Positions 8,523 to 18,154 of a stretch of 32,212 bases of DNA are shown here, piece by piece (position 1 is the stretch's first letter; every line of letters begins with the position of its first letter). A model generated the notes under the pieces. It did not search any database. It saw nothing but the letters and a program-made list of their open reading frames with translations, and was not told the origin of the DNA. The position numbers were made by a program, and so were the translations under genes. Source of the stretch: Candidatus Heteroscillospira lomanii (GTDB taxonomy: Bacteria; Bacillota; Clostridia; Oscillospirales; Oscillospiraceae); contig CAJFRI010000010.1 in assembly GCA_904419385.1 (NCBI GenBank), positions 1 to 32,212 on the forward strand. The letters run 5' to 3'.

Positions 8523-9914
8523 ATGCTGACCTATACATTTGATGAAGCGTGCGGCACGCCCTTATACGAACAGCTCTATCAAAACATAAAGCGCGATATA
8601 GCGCTCGGCAGGCTGAGAGCAGGAGAAAAACTGCCCAGCAAGCGCTCGCTGGCGCGCCATCTGCAGCTCGGCGTCGTCACAGTGCAGAACGCCTATGCCC
8701 AGCTCGCCGTCGAGGGCTATATCGAACCGCGCGAGCGCTCGGGCTATTTCGTCGCCGAGCTGGACGAGAGCCTGCCTCCTCCCGAGCCGGCCCGCCGCCC
8801 GCACCCGGCAGAGCGCCGGCGCGAATATCTGCTCGACCTGAAGACGAACAGGATAGACGCCGGGAATTTTCCGTTTTCCGTGTGGTCGCGCCTCATGCGC
8901 CGCACGCTGTCCGAGCGCTCGTCCCTCCTGCTCGACCCGCTTCCGCACAGCGGAGCCTCCGCCCTGCGCGAAGCGATCTCCGGCCATCTGAGGCGCTTCC
9001 GCGGCATGTCCGTGCCTCCTGAGAACATAATCGTCGCCGCGGGCACCGACGTGCTCTACAACCTCATAATCCAGCTCCTGGGGCATGACCTCACATACGC
9101 GCTCGAGGACCCGGGGTACAACAAGCTCGGGCTCGTGTGCCGGGCCTGCGGGGCAAAAACGGCCTATATCCCGCTCGACAGCTGGGGCATGAACCCTCGC
9201 TCCCTCGAGGAGAGCGGCGCCCGTGCGGCGCACATCTCCCCCGCCCACCACTATCCGACAGGCATAGTCATGCCCGTATCGCGCCGCCGCCAGCTCCTGA
9301 GCTGGGCCGTGCGCTGCGGCGGATATATCATCGAGGACGACTACGACAGTGAATTCCGTTTCACCGGCCGCCCCATCGAGACCGTCCAGAGCATAGACAC
9401 ATCCGGCCGCGTCATCTACATGAACACCTTCTCGAAGAGCATAGCTCCGTCGATAAGGATAAGCTACATGGCGCTGCCCGATGAGCTGATGGCCGTATTC
9501 TCGAAAAAGCTCGGCTTCTACTCCTGCACCGTGCCCAGTTTCGAGCAGTACACTCTTGCGCAGTTCATCTCCGGCGGCTATTTTGAGCAGCACCTTGCGA
9601 GAATGAAAAACCACTACAAAGCCCTGCGCGGCCAGGTGATCGCCGCGATAGACGCCATGCCTTTCCGCCGGTATCTCACCATCTCCGAGCAGCACGCCGG
9701 GCTGCACTTCCTGCTCAGGGTCAACAGCCCTCTCAGCGACGGCGACCTCCTCGCCTGCGCCGAGACGCTCGGCGTGCGCATATCGTGCCTGTCCGAGCTC
9801 ACGCACAGGCCCGAGCCGCGCTTTGAGCACACGCTGATTGTGAACTACTCCGGCGTCACCCCGGAGCAGCTTGAGCGCTTTGCAGGCCTGATACGCTCGT
9901 GTGAAATGAAATAA
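8523..9914 (+). CDS. MocR/PdxR-type transcriptional regulator (GntR wHTH fused to aminotransferase fold)
   Basis: GTPLYEQLYQNIKRDIALGRLRAGEKLPSKRSLARHLQLGVVTVQNAY plus aminotransferase-like domain with YMNTFSKSIAPSIRISYM. Confidence 0.93.
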   Translation: MLTYTFDEACGTPLYEQLYQNIKRDIALGRLRAGEKLPSKRSLARHLQLGVVTVQNAYAQLAVEGYIEPRERSGYFVAELDESLPPPEPARRPHPAERRREYLLDLKTNRIDAGNFPFSVWSRLMRRTLSERSSLLLDPLPHSGASALREAISGHLRRFRGMSVPPENIIVAAGTDVLYNLIIQLLGHDLTYALEDPGYNKLGLVCRACGAKTAYIPLDSWGMNPRSLEESGARAAHISPAHHYPTGIVMPVSRRRQLLSWAVRCGGYIIEDDYDSEFRFTGRPIETVQSIDTSGRVIYMNTFSKSIAPSIRISYMALPDELMAVFSKKLGFYSCTVPSFEQYTLAQFISGGYFEQHLARMKNHYKALRGQVIAAIDAMPFRRYLTISEQHAGLHFLLRVNSPLSDGDLLACAETLGVRISCLSELTHRPEPRFEHTLIVNYSGVTPEQLERFAGLIRSCEMK

Positions 9915-9915
9915 G

Positions 9916-9947
9916 AAAACGCCCGCCTTGCTCCGGCGGGCGTTTTT
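9916..9947. terminator. Intrinsic terminator shared by convergent genes
   Basis: AAAACGCCCGCC-TTGCTCC-GGCGGGCGTTTTT. Confidence 0.9.
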
Positions 9948-9955
9948 CATTGTAT

Positions 9956-10525
9956 TTATCTGCGGTCTTTCGGGTCGGGCGACGCCCCGACAAGTTTCTC
10001 GGCCGAAGTCTTGAAAAGATTTGCCATCACTGCCAGCCGGATGACAAACGCCGCATCATCGTCATCCTCGTCGCTGCGGAATATCTCCCCGTCCCAGTCG
10101 TGCACCTGTTTCACGACATGCTCTATGGCAATGGAGCGGTTGCGCCTGAACGAACGGTAGAGGTGCTCGACCTCCTGCTCCGTCATGTGCGGAGGCATCA
10201 GCTTCTGTATGGCCGCCATGGTGAGCGAACGCTTGAGCAGGCAGATGATTATTATACATGCGAGGTGAGACCGGCGGTAGCGCTTTTTCACGGGCGGGGC
10301 GATGAGTCCCATTTTGACATAATTGTTTATCATTGCGGGGGTGACCGGCTTTTCCTCGCCGAGCATGGGCCCGAGGTGGCTCATATACTGGGCGGCGAGG
10401 ATGACGACCTGATCCATATACAGCTCGAGCTGCGGCAGATCGTCCCAATCCGGAAGAATGTGCCCCTCCATGATATCGGCCCACTCCGTCATCTGTCCGC
10501 GGTATTTCTTTGTGCTCTCGTCCAT
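9956..10525 (-). CDS. DUF1836 domain protein
   Basis: KPVTPAMINNYVKMGLIAPPVKKRYRRSHLACIIIICLLKRSLTMAAIQKLM; ATG at 10525 after GGGAGG. Confidence 0.85.
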   Translation of the reverse strand: MDESTKKYRGQMTEWADIMEGHILPDWDDLPQLELYMDQVVILAAQYMSHLGPMLGEEKPVTPAMINNYVKMGLIAPPVKKRYRRSHLACIIIICLLKRSLTMAAIQKLMPPHMTEQEVEHLYRSFRRNRSIAIEHVVKQVHDWDGEIFRSDEDDDDAAFVIRLAVMANLFKTSAEKLVGASPDPKDRR

Positions 10526-10599
10526 CCAGCGCCCTCCCAAATCCGGCCGGCCGGCGCCGTATAAACCGCGCCTGCCCTGTCAAAAATATTATCAGCTGT

Positions 10600-10629
10600 A
10601 TTATAGCATGTCATGTGCCCTGTCTTCAA
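10600..10629 (-). promoter_or_regulatory. SigmaA-type promoter for the DUF1836 gene
   Basis: On minus strand TTGAAG - 18 bp - TATAAT. Confidence 0.55.
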
Positions 10630-10689
10630 TATTAAATTAATTTTAAATTTCATCCCGCCCCCTTGAAATTCACATGTGTATATGCTAAC

Positions 10690-10706
10690 CTAGTATCAAA
10701 TACTAG
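10690..10706. promoter_or_regulatory. Operator-like palindrome upstream of hlyIII
   Basis: CTAGTAT-CAA-ATACTAG, 7-bp perfect arms. Confidence 0.5.
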
Positions 10707-10741
10707 ATAATATATTGTTTATATTTAAGGAGCTGATTTTG

Positions 10742-11389
10742 ATGACGAAAACAGTCGCTTTGCGCCGTCCTCAGACGCTCGGTGAGGAGATCGCCAACGC
10801 CATATCTCACGGGTCCGGCGTCGTGCTCGCCGCCGCGGGCACGGCCGTCATGATATATCTCGCCTGCGCGGGCGCGCAGGGCCTGGCCGGCGCCATCATC
10901 TACGGCCTGAGCCTCACCGTGCTGTACACTGCCTCGTGCGTCTACCACGCCGTGCGCGACAAACGGCTGAAAAAAGTGCTGCGCGTGTTCGACCACTGCT
11001 CCATCTTTCTCCTCATAGCCGGCACATATGCGCCGATAACGCTCGTCGCTCTGCGCGATTCCGTCGGCATACCGCTTTTTGCCATAATCTCCGCCTGCGC
11101 CCTCATAGGCATCACCTGCAACATCATCGACCTCGAGCGTTTCAAAAAACTCAGCATGGTGCTGTACGTCGTCATGGGCTGGATGGCCCTGCTGGCCATA
11201 AAACCGCTGCTCGGGATCTCGTCCCCCTCACAGCTCGCCCTGCTCGTCGGCGGCGGCCTGAGCTACACGGTGGGCATAGTCTTCTATGCCATGACCGGCA
11301 AAAAATACATGCATTTCGTGTGGCATCTGTTTGTCCTCGCCGGCAGCATACTGCACTATTTTTACGTCATTCAGATATGCTATCTGTGA
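10742..11389 (+). CDS. Hemolysin III / PAQR (YqfA-like) family membrane protein
   Basis: GEEIANAISHGSGVVLA, SCVYHAV, FDHCSIFLLIAGTYAPI, HFVWHLFVLAGSILHYFYV; AAGGAG RBS. Confidence 0.93.
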   Translation: MTKTVALRRPQTLGEEIANAISHGSGVVLAAAGTAVMIYLACAGAQGLAGAIIYGLSLTVLYTASCVYHAVRDKRLKKVLRVFDHCSIFLLIAGTYAPITLVALRDSVGIPLFAIISACALIGITCNIIDLERFKKLSMVLYVVMGWMALLAIKPLLGISSPSQLALLVGGGLSYTVGIVFYAMTGKKYMHFVWHLFVLAGSILHYFYVIQICYL

Positions 11390-11404
11390 TGCGGCAGGCA
11401 TAAT

Positions 11405-11434
11405 AAAAAAGCTCCCCCGACGGGGAGCTTTTTT
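11405..11434. terminator. Bidirectional intrinsic terminator between hlyIII and spo0A
   Basis: AAAAAAGCTCCCC-CGAC-GGGGAGCTTTTTT. Confidence 0.92.
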
Positions 11435-11435
11435 A

Positions 11436-12206
11436 TTATTTAACGGCTTTGCGCCGCAGGCTGAGACAATCGGCTATCATTGCGATGAACTCGGAGTTCG
11501 TCGGCTTGCCCTTTATGTTCGAGACAGTATAACCAAAGAATTTTTGAAGCGTCTCCAGATCTCCGCGATCCCAGGCAACTTCGATGGCATGCCTTATGGC
11601 GCGCTCGACACGCGAGGGTGTGGTGCCGTATTTCTTCGCAACGGTGGGATATAGCACCTTTGTGACCGCGTTTATCACATCCATGTCGTTCACCGCGAGC
11701 ATTATCGCCTCTCGCAGATACTGGTATCCCTTGATATGCGCGGGCACGCCGATCTCGTGTATTATCTCAGTCACCGCAGCTTCAAGGCTGACTTCAGCTT
11801 TTACATCCGGCACCGGCCTGGCCGCCGGACTCGCCATGTCGCTCGCGAGCCTGATGCGGCTGAGCAGGGCCGAAGTGTCGCACGGCTTGGACACGAACAA
11901 AGTCGCCCCGAGTTCGGAACACTTGGCCATGACGCTGTCGGTGACAAAAGCAGAGGCGATGACGACGGCCGGGTCGGCGCCTGTGTCGGGCAGCTGCTGC
12001 AAAACTCCTATCCCGTCAAGTTTCGGGAGCACGAGATCCATGAGCAGCACATCGGGGCGCAGCTCTTTCAGCATGGCGAGCGCCTCGCGCCCATCGCCGG
12101 CGGCACCGACGACCGTCATATCCTCCTCATCGCCTATTATCTCTGTAAGGATCGTGCGGAAATCCTCATTTGCATCCGCAATCAAAATTCGCAGTTTGGT
12201 TTCCAT
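11436..12206 (-). CDS. spo0A: Sporulation response regulator Spo0A
   Basis: Receiver domain ([36 protein letters not shown]) plus Spo0A C-terminal domain ([20 protein letters not shown]...[20 protein letters not shown]...[12 protein letters not shown]); ATG 12206 after GGAGGAG. Confidence 0.97.
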   Translation of the reverse strand: METKLRILIADANEDFRTILTEIIGDEEDMTVVGAAGDGREALAMLKELRPDVLLMDLVLPKLDGIGVLQQLPDTGADPAVVIASAFVTDSVMAKCSELGATLFVSKPCDTSALLSRIRLASDMASPAARPVPDVKAEVSLEAAVTEIIHEIGVPAHIKGYQYLREAIMLAVNDMDVINAVTKVLYPTVAKKYGTTPSRVERAIRHAIEVAWDRGDLETLQKFFGYTVSNIKGKPTNSEFIAMIADCLSLRRKAVK

Positions 12207-12282
12207 AGACTTGTTTCTCCTCCGAATATTTCCAATTAACGACCGCATGATATTTCTCTCGGGACGCTGCACTGTGATTTTT

Positions 12283-12311
12283 AATTTACCACATCTCGCG
12301 AGCAGTTGCAA
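12283..12311 (-). promoter_or_regulatory. SigmaA-type promoter for spo0A
   Basis: On minus strand TTGCAA - 17 bp - TAAATT. Confidence 0.5.
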
Positions 12312-12360
12312 CAAAAATTAGTAGATTTTCACATATTTTTGTCTACAAAACCCGCATTTT

Positions 12361-12473
12361 TTCTACATTTTCTACACAGAATCTGTAGAATTATCGACAA
12401 GAGACGTATATCATGTCGAAGCAGATAGAAATTATTCGAAAAATAGCCGCGGATGAGGAGAAAGATTTCTACA
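12361..12473. promoter_or_regulatory. Cluster of 0A-box-like heptamers upstream of spo0A
   Basis: TGTCGAA at 12414-12420(+); TGTAGAA at 12384-12390(+), 12361-12367(-), 12370-12376(-), 12467-12473(-); TGTCGAT at 12393-12399(-). Confidence 0.5.
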
Positions 12474-12485
12474 TAAATCGACGTC

Positions 12486-12911
12486 TTAGAACCTGTCTTT
12501 TGCCTTGCTCTCGCAGTAAATGCAGCGGTAGATGCCTTTTTCCCTGTCGGTGAGCTTGAACACATGCGGCAGCTCCTGCTCCACAGAGGTGATGCATCTC
12601 GGGTTGCTGCAGCGGATGACGTTGGTCACGGTCTCCGGAAGCTCCAGATGGAAGCGGCTGACCTTCACGCCGTCCCTGATGATATTTACGGTTATGCCCG
12701 GGTCGATGTATCCGATGACGTCGAGGTCTATGTCTATGACCTCGCATATCTTGAGGATATCTTTTTTGCCCATCTTCACGCTGTCGGCATTTTTGATTAT
12801 GGCCACGGTGCAGCCCAGCTTGTCGAGATCGAGTATGCGGTAGATCTCCATCGCCTTCCCGGCCGTGATATGGTCGAGCACAATGCCGTCCCTGATCGGA
12901 TTCACTATCAT
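12486..12911 (-). CDS. pyrI: Aspartate carbamoyltransferase regulatory subunit
   Basis: IRDGIVLDHITAGKAMEIYRIL...GYIDPGITVNIIRDG; Zn ligands CSNPRC...CIYC. Confidence 0.96.
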   Translation of the reverse strand: MIVNPIRDGIVLDHITAGKAMEIYRILDLDKLGCTVAIIKNADSVKMGKKDILKICEVIDIDLDVIGYIDPGITVNIIRDGVKVSRFHLELPETVTNVIRCSNPRCITSVEQELPHVFKLTDREKGIYRCIYCESKAKDRF

Positions 12912-12912
12912 G

Positions 12913-13827
12913 TCATTCCACCCCCAGCATTTTCATAATGAGCGCCATACGGATAAAGCGGCCGTTTTTGACCTGCTTGAAATAGCACGCGCGCGGATCG
13001 TCGTCGACCTCGATGGAGATCTCGTTCACCCTCGGCAGGGGATGGAGTATGCTGAGGTCCGGCTTCGCGTTTCTGAGCTTTTTCAGGTCGAGGATATAGC
13101 TGTCTTTGAGCCGGATATAATCCGCCTCGTTGAAAAACCTCTCGCGCTGCACGCGTGTCATGTACAGCACATCGAGCTGGGGCATGACTTCCTCGAGATC
13201 CTGCGTCTCGACATACTCGATGTTGTTCGGGTCGAGCACATCCTGGCGGAGATAGTCGGGTATCTTGAGCTCCAGCGGCGAGATGCACACGAACTTCACG
13301 TTCTCATAGCGGCTCATGGCGCACATGAGCGAGTGCACGGTGCGCCCGAACTTGAGGTCGCCGCAGAGGCCGACGGTCATGCTGCCGAGGCGGCCCTTCT
13401 CGCGCTGGATGGTGAGCAGGTCGGTGAGCGTCTGCGTGGGGTGGTTGTGCCCGCCGTCGCCGGCGTTGATGATGGGCACCTCCGAGCGCATGGCGGCGAC
13501 CATCGGCGCGCCCTCCTTGGGGTGGCGCATGGCGATTATGTCGGAGTAGCAGCTCACCGTGTGTATCGTGTCGCGCACGCTCTCGCCCTTGGTGGCCGAG
13601 GATGAGCTGGCCTCGGAAAATCCCAGCACTTCTCCGCCGAGGTGCAGCATGGCCGACTCAAAGCTCAGGCGGGTACGGGTGCTCGGCTCGAAAAACAGCG
13701 TTGCGAGTATCTTCCCGTCGCACTTGTGGCTGTACACATCCGGGTGTTCGATGATGTCGTTGGCCTTTGCGATGAGCTCGTCGATCTCGGCCGTGCTGAG
13801 GTCGAGTATGTCGATGAGGTGCCTCAT
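12913..13827 (-). CDS. pyrB: Aspartate carbamoyltransferase catalytic subunit
   Basis: [50 protein letters not shown]. Confidence 0.97.
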   Translation of the reverse strand: MRHLIDILDLSTAEIDELIAKANDIIEHPDVYSHKCDGKILATLFFEPSTRTRLSFESAMLHLGGEVLGFSEASSSSATKGESVRDTIHTVSCYSDIIAMRHPKEGAPMVAAMRSEVPIINAGDGGHNHPTQTLTDLLTIQREKGRLGSMTVGLCGDLKFGRTVHSLMCAMSRYENVKFVCISPLELKIPDYLRQDVLDPNNIEYVETQDLEEVMPQLDVLYMTRVQRERFFNEADYIRLKDSYILDLKKLRNAKPDLSILHPLPRVNEISIEVDDDPRACYFKQVKNGRFIRMALIMKMLGVE

Positions 13828-14462
13828 TTCGCGCCTCCTATCCAGCTCTCGTCGCTCGGATTGTCTCTGAAAGCGATGAGCCGCTCGACGTCCTCCGGAC
13901 GGATATACCCCTCCTCTGCCGCGACGGCGGCAATGGTGTCGAAATCGGTGAGGCTCACGTTCTGCACGTTCTCTGCGGCGAGGCGCTCGAGACCCTTCTT
14001 CATGCCGTAGGTGAATATGCTCGCTATTCCGAGCACTTCGGCTCCGGCCTCGCGCAGGGCCTGCACGACGTCTATGACGCTGCCGCCGGTGGAGATGAGG
14101 TCCTCGATGACGACGACCTTCTGCCCCGGCATGAGCTTGCCCTCAATGCGGTTCTTGCGGCCGTGGTCCTTGCTGCTGCCGCGGACATATCCCATGGGCA
14201 GCCCGAGGATGTGGCCGGTGATGGCGGCGTGGGCAATGCCGGCGGTGGAGGTGCCCATGAGCACCTCGCAGTCGGGGTAATATTTCTTCACCGTCTCGGC
14301 CAGCGCGTTCTCAACATCTCCGCGCACTTTCACGTCGGTGAGTGTGAGGCGGTTGTCGCAGTATACGGGGCTCTTTATCCCGCTCGCCCATATGAACGGC
14401 TCGTCGGGGCGGAAAAACACCGCGCCTATAGACAACAGGTCTTTTGCGATCAGCTTTTTCAT
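13824..14462 (-). CDS. pyrE: Orotate phosphoribosyltransferase
   Basis: PRPP loop [40 protein letters not shown]. Confidence 0.96.
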   Translation of the reverse strand: MKKLIAKDLLSIGAVFFRPDEPFIWASGIKSPVYCDNRLTLTDVKVRGDVENALAETVKKYYPDCEVLMGTSTAGIAHAAITGHILGLPMGYVRGSSKDHGRKNRIEGKLMPGQKVVVIEDLISTGGSVIDVVQALREAGAEVLGIASIFTYGMKKGLERLAAENVQNVSLTDFDTIAAVAAEEGYIRPEDVERLIAFRDNPSDESWIGGAK

Positions 14463-14484
14463 CGTCTGTATCTCCTTTATATTT

Positions 14485-15183
14485 TTATCCAACAAATTCG
14501 GCGACGCATCTTCTGTAAGCCGCGACGGGGTCCTCGGCCTTGGTTATAGGCCGTCCGACGACAATATAGTCGCTGCCGAGCTGCTTTGCCCGCTCCGGAG
14601 TCGCCACGCGCACCTGGTCGCCCACGTCGCCGTCGGCAAAGCGCACGCCGGGCGTGACCGTCAGGAAAGAGCCGCCGCAGCGCCCGTGCACGGCGCCGGC
14701 CTCCAGCGGAGAGCAGACGACGCCGTCGAGCCCGGCCCTGGCCGCGTTCTCAGCGTAGCGCAGGACGACCTCGTCTATGGGCATGTCGATGAGCAGCTCG
14801 TCCCTCATGCGCTCCTGGCTGGTGGATGTGAGCTGCGTGACGGCGATGAGCAGCGGGCGCGTCCCGTCCGGGCGCATGAGCCCCTCCAGCGCGGCCTCCA
14901 TCATCGCGCGGGTGCCCGCGGCGTGGAGGTTCACCATGTCGACGTCGAGCGCCGAGAGGACGGCCATGGCCTGTTTGACCGTATTCGGTATGTCGTGCAG
15001 CTTGAGGTCGAGGAATATCTTGTGCCCGCGCTCCTTGACGGCGCGGATTATGGGCGCTCCGGCGGAATAAAACAGCTCCATGCCTATCTTGACATACGGC
15101 TTTTCCTCCGTGAAATTGTCGAGAAATGCGAGCGCGGCATCGCCTGTCGGGAAATCGCAGGCTATTATAACGTCTTTACCCAT
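14485..15183 (-). CDS. pyrF: Orotidine-5'-phosphate decarboxylase
   Basis: [38 protein letters not shown] at 15183 after TTGGAGGGG. Confidence 0.95.
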   Translation of the reverse strand: MGKDVIIACDFPTGDAALAFLDNFTEEKPYVKIGMELFYSAGAPIIRAVKERGHKIFLDLKLHDIPNTVKQAMAVLSALDVDMVNLHAAGTRAMMEAALEGLMRPDGTRPLLIAVTQLTSTSQERMRDELLIDMPIDEVVLRYAENAARAGLDGVVCSPLEAGAVHGRCGGSFLTVTPGVRFADGDVGDQVRVATPERAKQLGSDYIVVGRPITKAEDPVAAYRRCVAEFVG

Positions 15184-16093
15184 TGTGTGCCCCTCCAATT
15201 ATGGTTTTGAGTTCACTCATCCCGTATTTTTCCATGGTCTCCGGCAGGGCGGAGACTATATCCCGGCAGATATACGGCTCGACGAGGTTCATCGCGCCTA
15301 TCTGCACGGCCGAGGCCCCCGCGAGCATCATCTCGAGCACATCCTCCGCGCAGGAGACGCCGCCCATGCCTATTATGGGGATGTCCACGGCCTCATAGAC
15401 CTGATATACCATTCTAAGCGCCACCGGGAATACCGCCGGGCCCGACAGTCCTCCGGTGACGTTTGCGAGCAGAGGCCTCCTGCGGCGCAGGTCGAGCCGC
15501 ATGCCGAGCAGGGTGTTTATCATGCTTATGCCGTCGGCCCCGGCCTCCTCACATGCCCGCGCCACGGCGCAGATATCGGTCACGTTCGGCGTGAGCTTTA
15601 TGAACACCGGCTTCTTCACCGCGGCCTTCACGGCCCGGGTGACCTCCGCGGCCGACTCCGGACAGGTGCCGAAGCTCATGCCGCCGCCGTGCACGTTCGG
15701 GCAGCTGATGTTGACCTCGAGTATCGCGACCTGCTCCTGAGTATCCATGCGCGCGCAGCACTCGACGTACTCGTCTATGGAAAATCCGCTGATGTTCGCG
15801 ATGATGGGCTTGCTGAAGCATTTTCTGAGTTTCGGCAGCTCCTCGGCGACGACGGCGTCAACGCCGGGGTTCTGCAAGCCGACGCTGTTTAGCAGCCCGG
15901 AGGCACACTCGGCTATGCGCGGGGTGTCGTTGCCGAAGCGGGGCGAGCGCGTCGTGCCCTTTATGGAGATGCTGCCGAGGCAGTTTATGTCGTAAATCTC
16001 AGCAAACTCGTAGCCGAAACCGAAGGTACCGCTCGCCGGGATCACGGGGTTCTGCAGCTCAACGCCCGCGAGAGTAACGGAAGTGTCTACCAT
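15176..16093 (-). CDS. pyrD: Dihydroorotate dehydrogenase catalytic subunit
   Basis: [71 protein letters not shown]. Confidence 0.95.
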   Translation of the reverse strand: MVDTSVTLAGVELQNPVIPASGTFGFGYEFAEIYDINCLGSISIKGTTRSPRFGNDTPRIAECASGLLNSVGLQNPGVDAVVAEELPKLRKCFSKPIIANISGFSIDEYVECCARMDTQEQVAILEVNISCPNVHGGGMSFGTCPESAAEVTRAVKAAVKKPVFIKLTPNVTDICAVARACEEAGADGISMINTLLGMRLDLRRRRPLLANVTGGLSGPAVFPVALRMVYQVYEAVDIPIIGMGGVSCAEDVLEMMLAGASAVQIGAMNLVEPYICRDIVSALPETMEKYGMSELKTIIGGAHNG

Positions 16094-16821
16094 ATCAGCT
16101 CCTCCTTGTCGAACACGGGCCCGTCCTTGCAGACGCGCTTGGGGCCGTTTTTCGTCTTGTGGGTGCAGCCCATGCAGGCGCCGAAGCCGCAGCCCATGCG
16201 CTCCTCAAGGCTCACCTGCCCCGGCACGTCCGGCAGCGCGGCGCACAGCGCGCGCAGCATGGGCAGCGGCCCGCAGGCGCAGAAACTGTCGAACCCGGCC
16301 TGGGGAAGCAGCTCGGTAACGAATCCCTTCGTCCCGCAGCTGCCGTCGGCCGTGGCGACCAGGGTGCGGCAGCCGAGGGCGGCAAACTCATCGGCGAGCA
16401 TCATGTCTCCCGTGCCGTTGAAGCCCAGCATGGCCGTGACCTCGTGCCCGGCGGCTGTGAGGCGCTTTGCCAGCCCCAGCAGCGGAGGCGTGCCTACGCC
16501 GCCGCCGATCACCGCCGTGCGCCGGGCGCACCTCGACATGTCGAAACCGTTGCCGAGCCCTGACAGCGCCTCCAGCGCGTCTCCGGGGCGCATTTTCGAC
16601 ATGGCGTCCGTCCCGCGGCCGACCGTCTTGTAAATGACGGTGAGCCCGCTGCCGTCCCAGTCGCAGACCGAGATGGGCCGGCGCAGGAACAGCTCCGGCA
16701 CAGAGATGTCGATGAACTGCCCCGGCGCCGTGATGGCGCCCGTGTCGCCGGAAAGGCGCATCCTGTATGCGCCGTCGGCTATCTTTTCGTTTGAAACTAT
16801 CGTGTAAACTGTTTTAATCAC
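16087..16821 (-). CDS. pyrK: Dihydroorotate dehydrogenase electron-transfer subunit
   Basis: RRPISVCDWDGSGLTVIYKTVGRGT, GGGVGTPPLLGLAKRL, Cys-rich MGCGFGACMGCTHKTKNGPKRVCKDGPVF. Confidence 0.95.
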   Translation of the reverse strand: MIKTVYTIVSNEKIADGAYRMRLSGDTGAITAPGQFIDISVPELFLRRPISVCDWDGSGLTVIYKTVGRGTDAMSKMRPGDALEALSGLGNGFDMSRCARRTAVIGGGVGTPPLLGLAKRLTAAGHEVTAMLGFNGTGDMMLADEFAALGCRTLVATADGSCGTKGFVTELLPQAGFDSFCACGPLPMLRALCAALPDVPGQVSLEERMGCGFGACMGCTHKTKNGPKRVCKDGPVFDKEELIW

Positions 16822-18101
16822 AGGCCCTTGTCCTCCCAGACCTTTTTCCCGCCGACCATTGTGAGCAGGCAGCGGCCGTACAGCCGCGCGCCCGCGAACG
16901 GGGTGGCGCGCCCCATGGACAAAAACTCATCCGGATCGACGGTGAACTCCGCGCCGAGATTGAACACGGTCAAATCCGCCGGAGCGCCCGGCTCTATGTC
17001 GCCCCCCACGCCGAACCGGCGCTTGGGCGCGCCGTGCATGAGGTCGACGAGCTTCTCGAGGCTGATCTTCCCCGTCCTGACAAGGTAGGTGTAGCACGCG
17101 GCAAAGCTGGTCTCCAGCCCGACGACACCCATGAGGCTGCCCTCGAGGCCGCGGCCCTTCTCCTCGGCGGAGTGCGGCGCGTGGTCGGTGATTATCATAT
17201 CCACCGTGCCGTCCTGAATGCCGGCGATGAGGGCGTCGCGGTCGGCGGCCGAGCGTATGGGCGGGTTCATTTTGAACCTGCCGTCCTCGCCTATGTCCAT
17301 GTCGCACATGGCGAGATAGTGCGGCCCCGTCTCGCAGGTGATGTCGAGCCCCTCGGCCTTGGCGTGCCGCACGAGCGCGACGCTCTCTTTTGCCGACATG
17401 TGGCACACATGGTAGGCCGCGCCGGTCTCCCGCAGGAGCCCGATGTCGCGCTCGATCTGCCGCCACTCGCTCTCGGAGCTGATGCCGCCGTGGCCGTGCA
17501 TGCGGGCGTACTCGCCGTCGTGTATGCACCCGCCGGTGAGCAGCGACTCGACCTCGCAGTGCGACACTATTGGGCGGCCGAGGCGCTTGGCCTCCAGCAT
17601 GGCCTCCCTCATCATCTCAGGATTCTGGACACCGCGCCCGTCGTCGGAAAAGCCCTTGACATACGGAGCCATGTCCTCCATGTCGGCGAGCCGTTCCCCT
17701 TTTTCCCCGAGCGTTATCGCCCCGTATGGATAGACATGCACCGCGGCGTCGCGCTCGATGATGCCGAGTTCCTCCCTCAAGTGCTCAAGAGTATCGGGCA
17801 CAGGCTTCAGATTCGGCATGGCGCAGACGCTCGTGAAGCCGCCGCGCGCCGCAGCCATCGTGCCCGTGCGCACCGTCTCCTTATAAGAAAAGCCCGGCTC
17901 TCTTAAATGCACATGAACATCTGAAAGACCGGGCAGGACAACGCAGTCGCTATTCGAAAGGTCGACGACCTCTCCGTCCGACACGTCGGGGACGGAGGAC
18001 GGCTCGAAAATACCGGAGATAACGGCGCCGTCGATGAGGAGATCGCGCTCTGAAAACTTTCCTCCAACGAAGACTCTGGCATTTTTTATGAGCGTTTTCA
18101 T
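16818..18101 (-). CDS. pyrC: Dihydroorotase
   Basis: LPGLSDVHVHLREPGFSYKETVRTG, ITDHAPHSAEEK; ATG at 18101 after GGAGAGG. Confidence 0.96.
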   Translation of the reverse strand: MKTLIKNARVFVGGKFSERDLLIDGAVISGIFEPSSVPDVSDGEVVDLSNSDCVVLPGLSDVHVHLREPGFSYKETVRTGTMAAARGGFTSVCAMPNLKPVPDTLEHLREELGIIERDAAVHVYPYGAITLGEKGERLADMEDMAPYVKGFSDDGRGVQNPEMMREAMLEAKRLGRPIVSHCEVESLLTGGCIHDGEYARMHGHGGISSESEWRQIERDIGLLRETGAAYHVCHMSAKESVALVRHAKAEGLDITCETGPHYLAMCDMDIGEDGRFKMNPPIRSAADRDALIAGIQDGTVDMIITDHAPHSAEEKGRGLEGSLMGVVGLETSFAACYTYLVRTGKISLEKLVDLMHGAPKRRFGVGGDIEPGAPADLTVFNLGAEFTVDPDEFLSMGRATPFAGARLYGRCLLTMVGGKKVWEDKGL

Positions 18102-18125
18102 ACCATCCTCTCCTAACATTTGTTA

Positions 18126-18154
18126 TTGACAATTTATCTTATTTATTTTAAAAT
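18126..18154 (+). promoter_or_regulatory. SigmaA-type promoter for the lipoprotein gene, overlapping the pyr promoter
   Basis: TTGACA (18126-18131) - 17 bp - TAAAAT (18149-18154). Confidence 0.7.

Noticed and set aside
8562-9950. 462-aa minus-strand ORF antisense to the MocR regulator
   Set aside because: Shadow ORF; the sense strand has an intact wHTH-aminotransferase fusion
10543-10554. CCGGCCGGCCGG palindrome upstream of the DUF1836 gene
   Set aside because: Simple GC-rich alternation in a GC-rich genome; no positional relation to promoter elements that would support an operator
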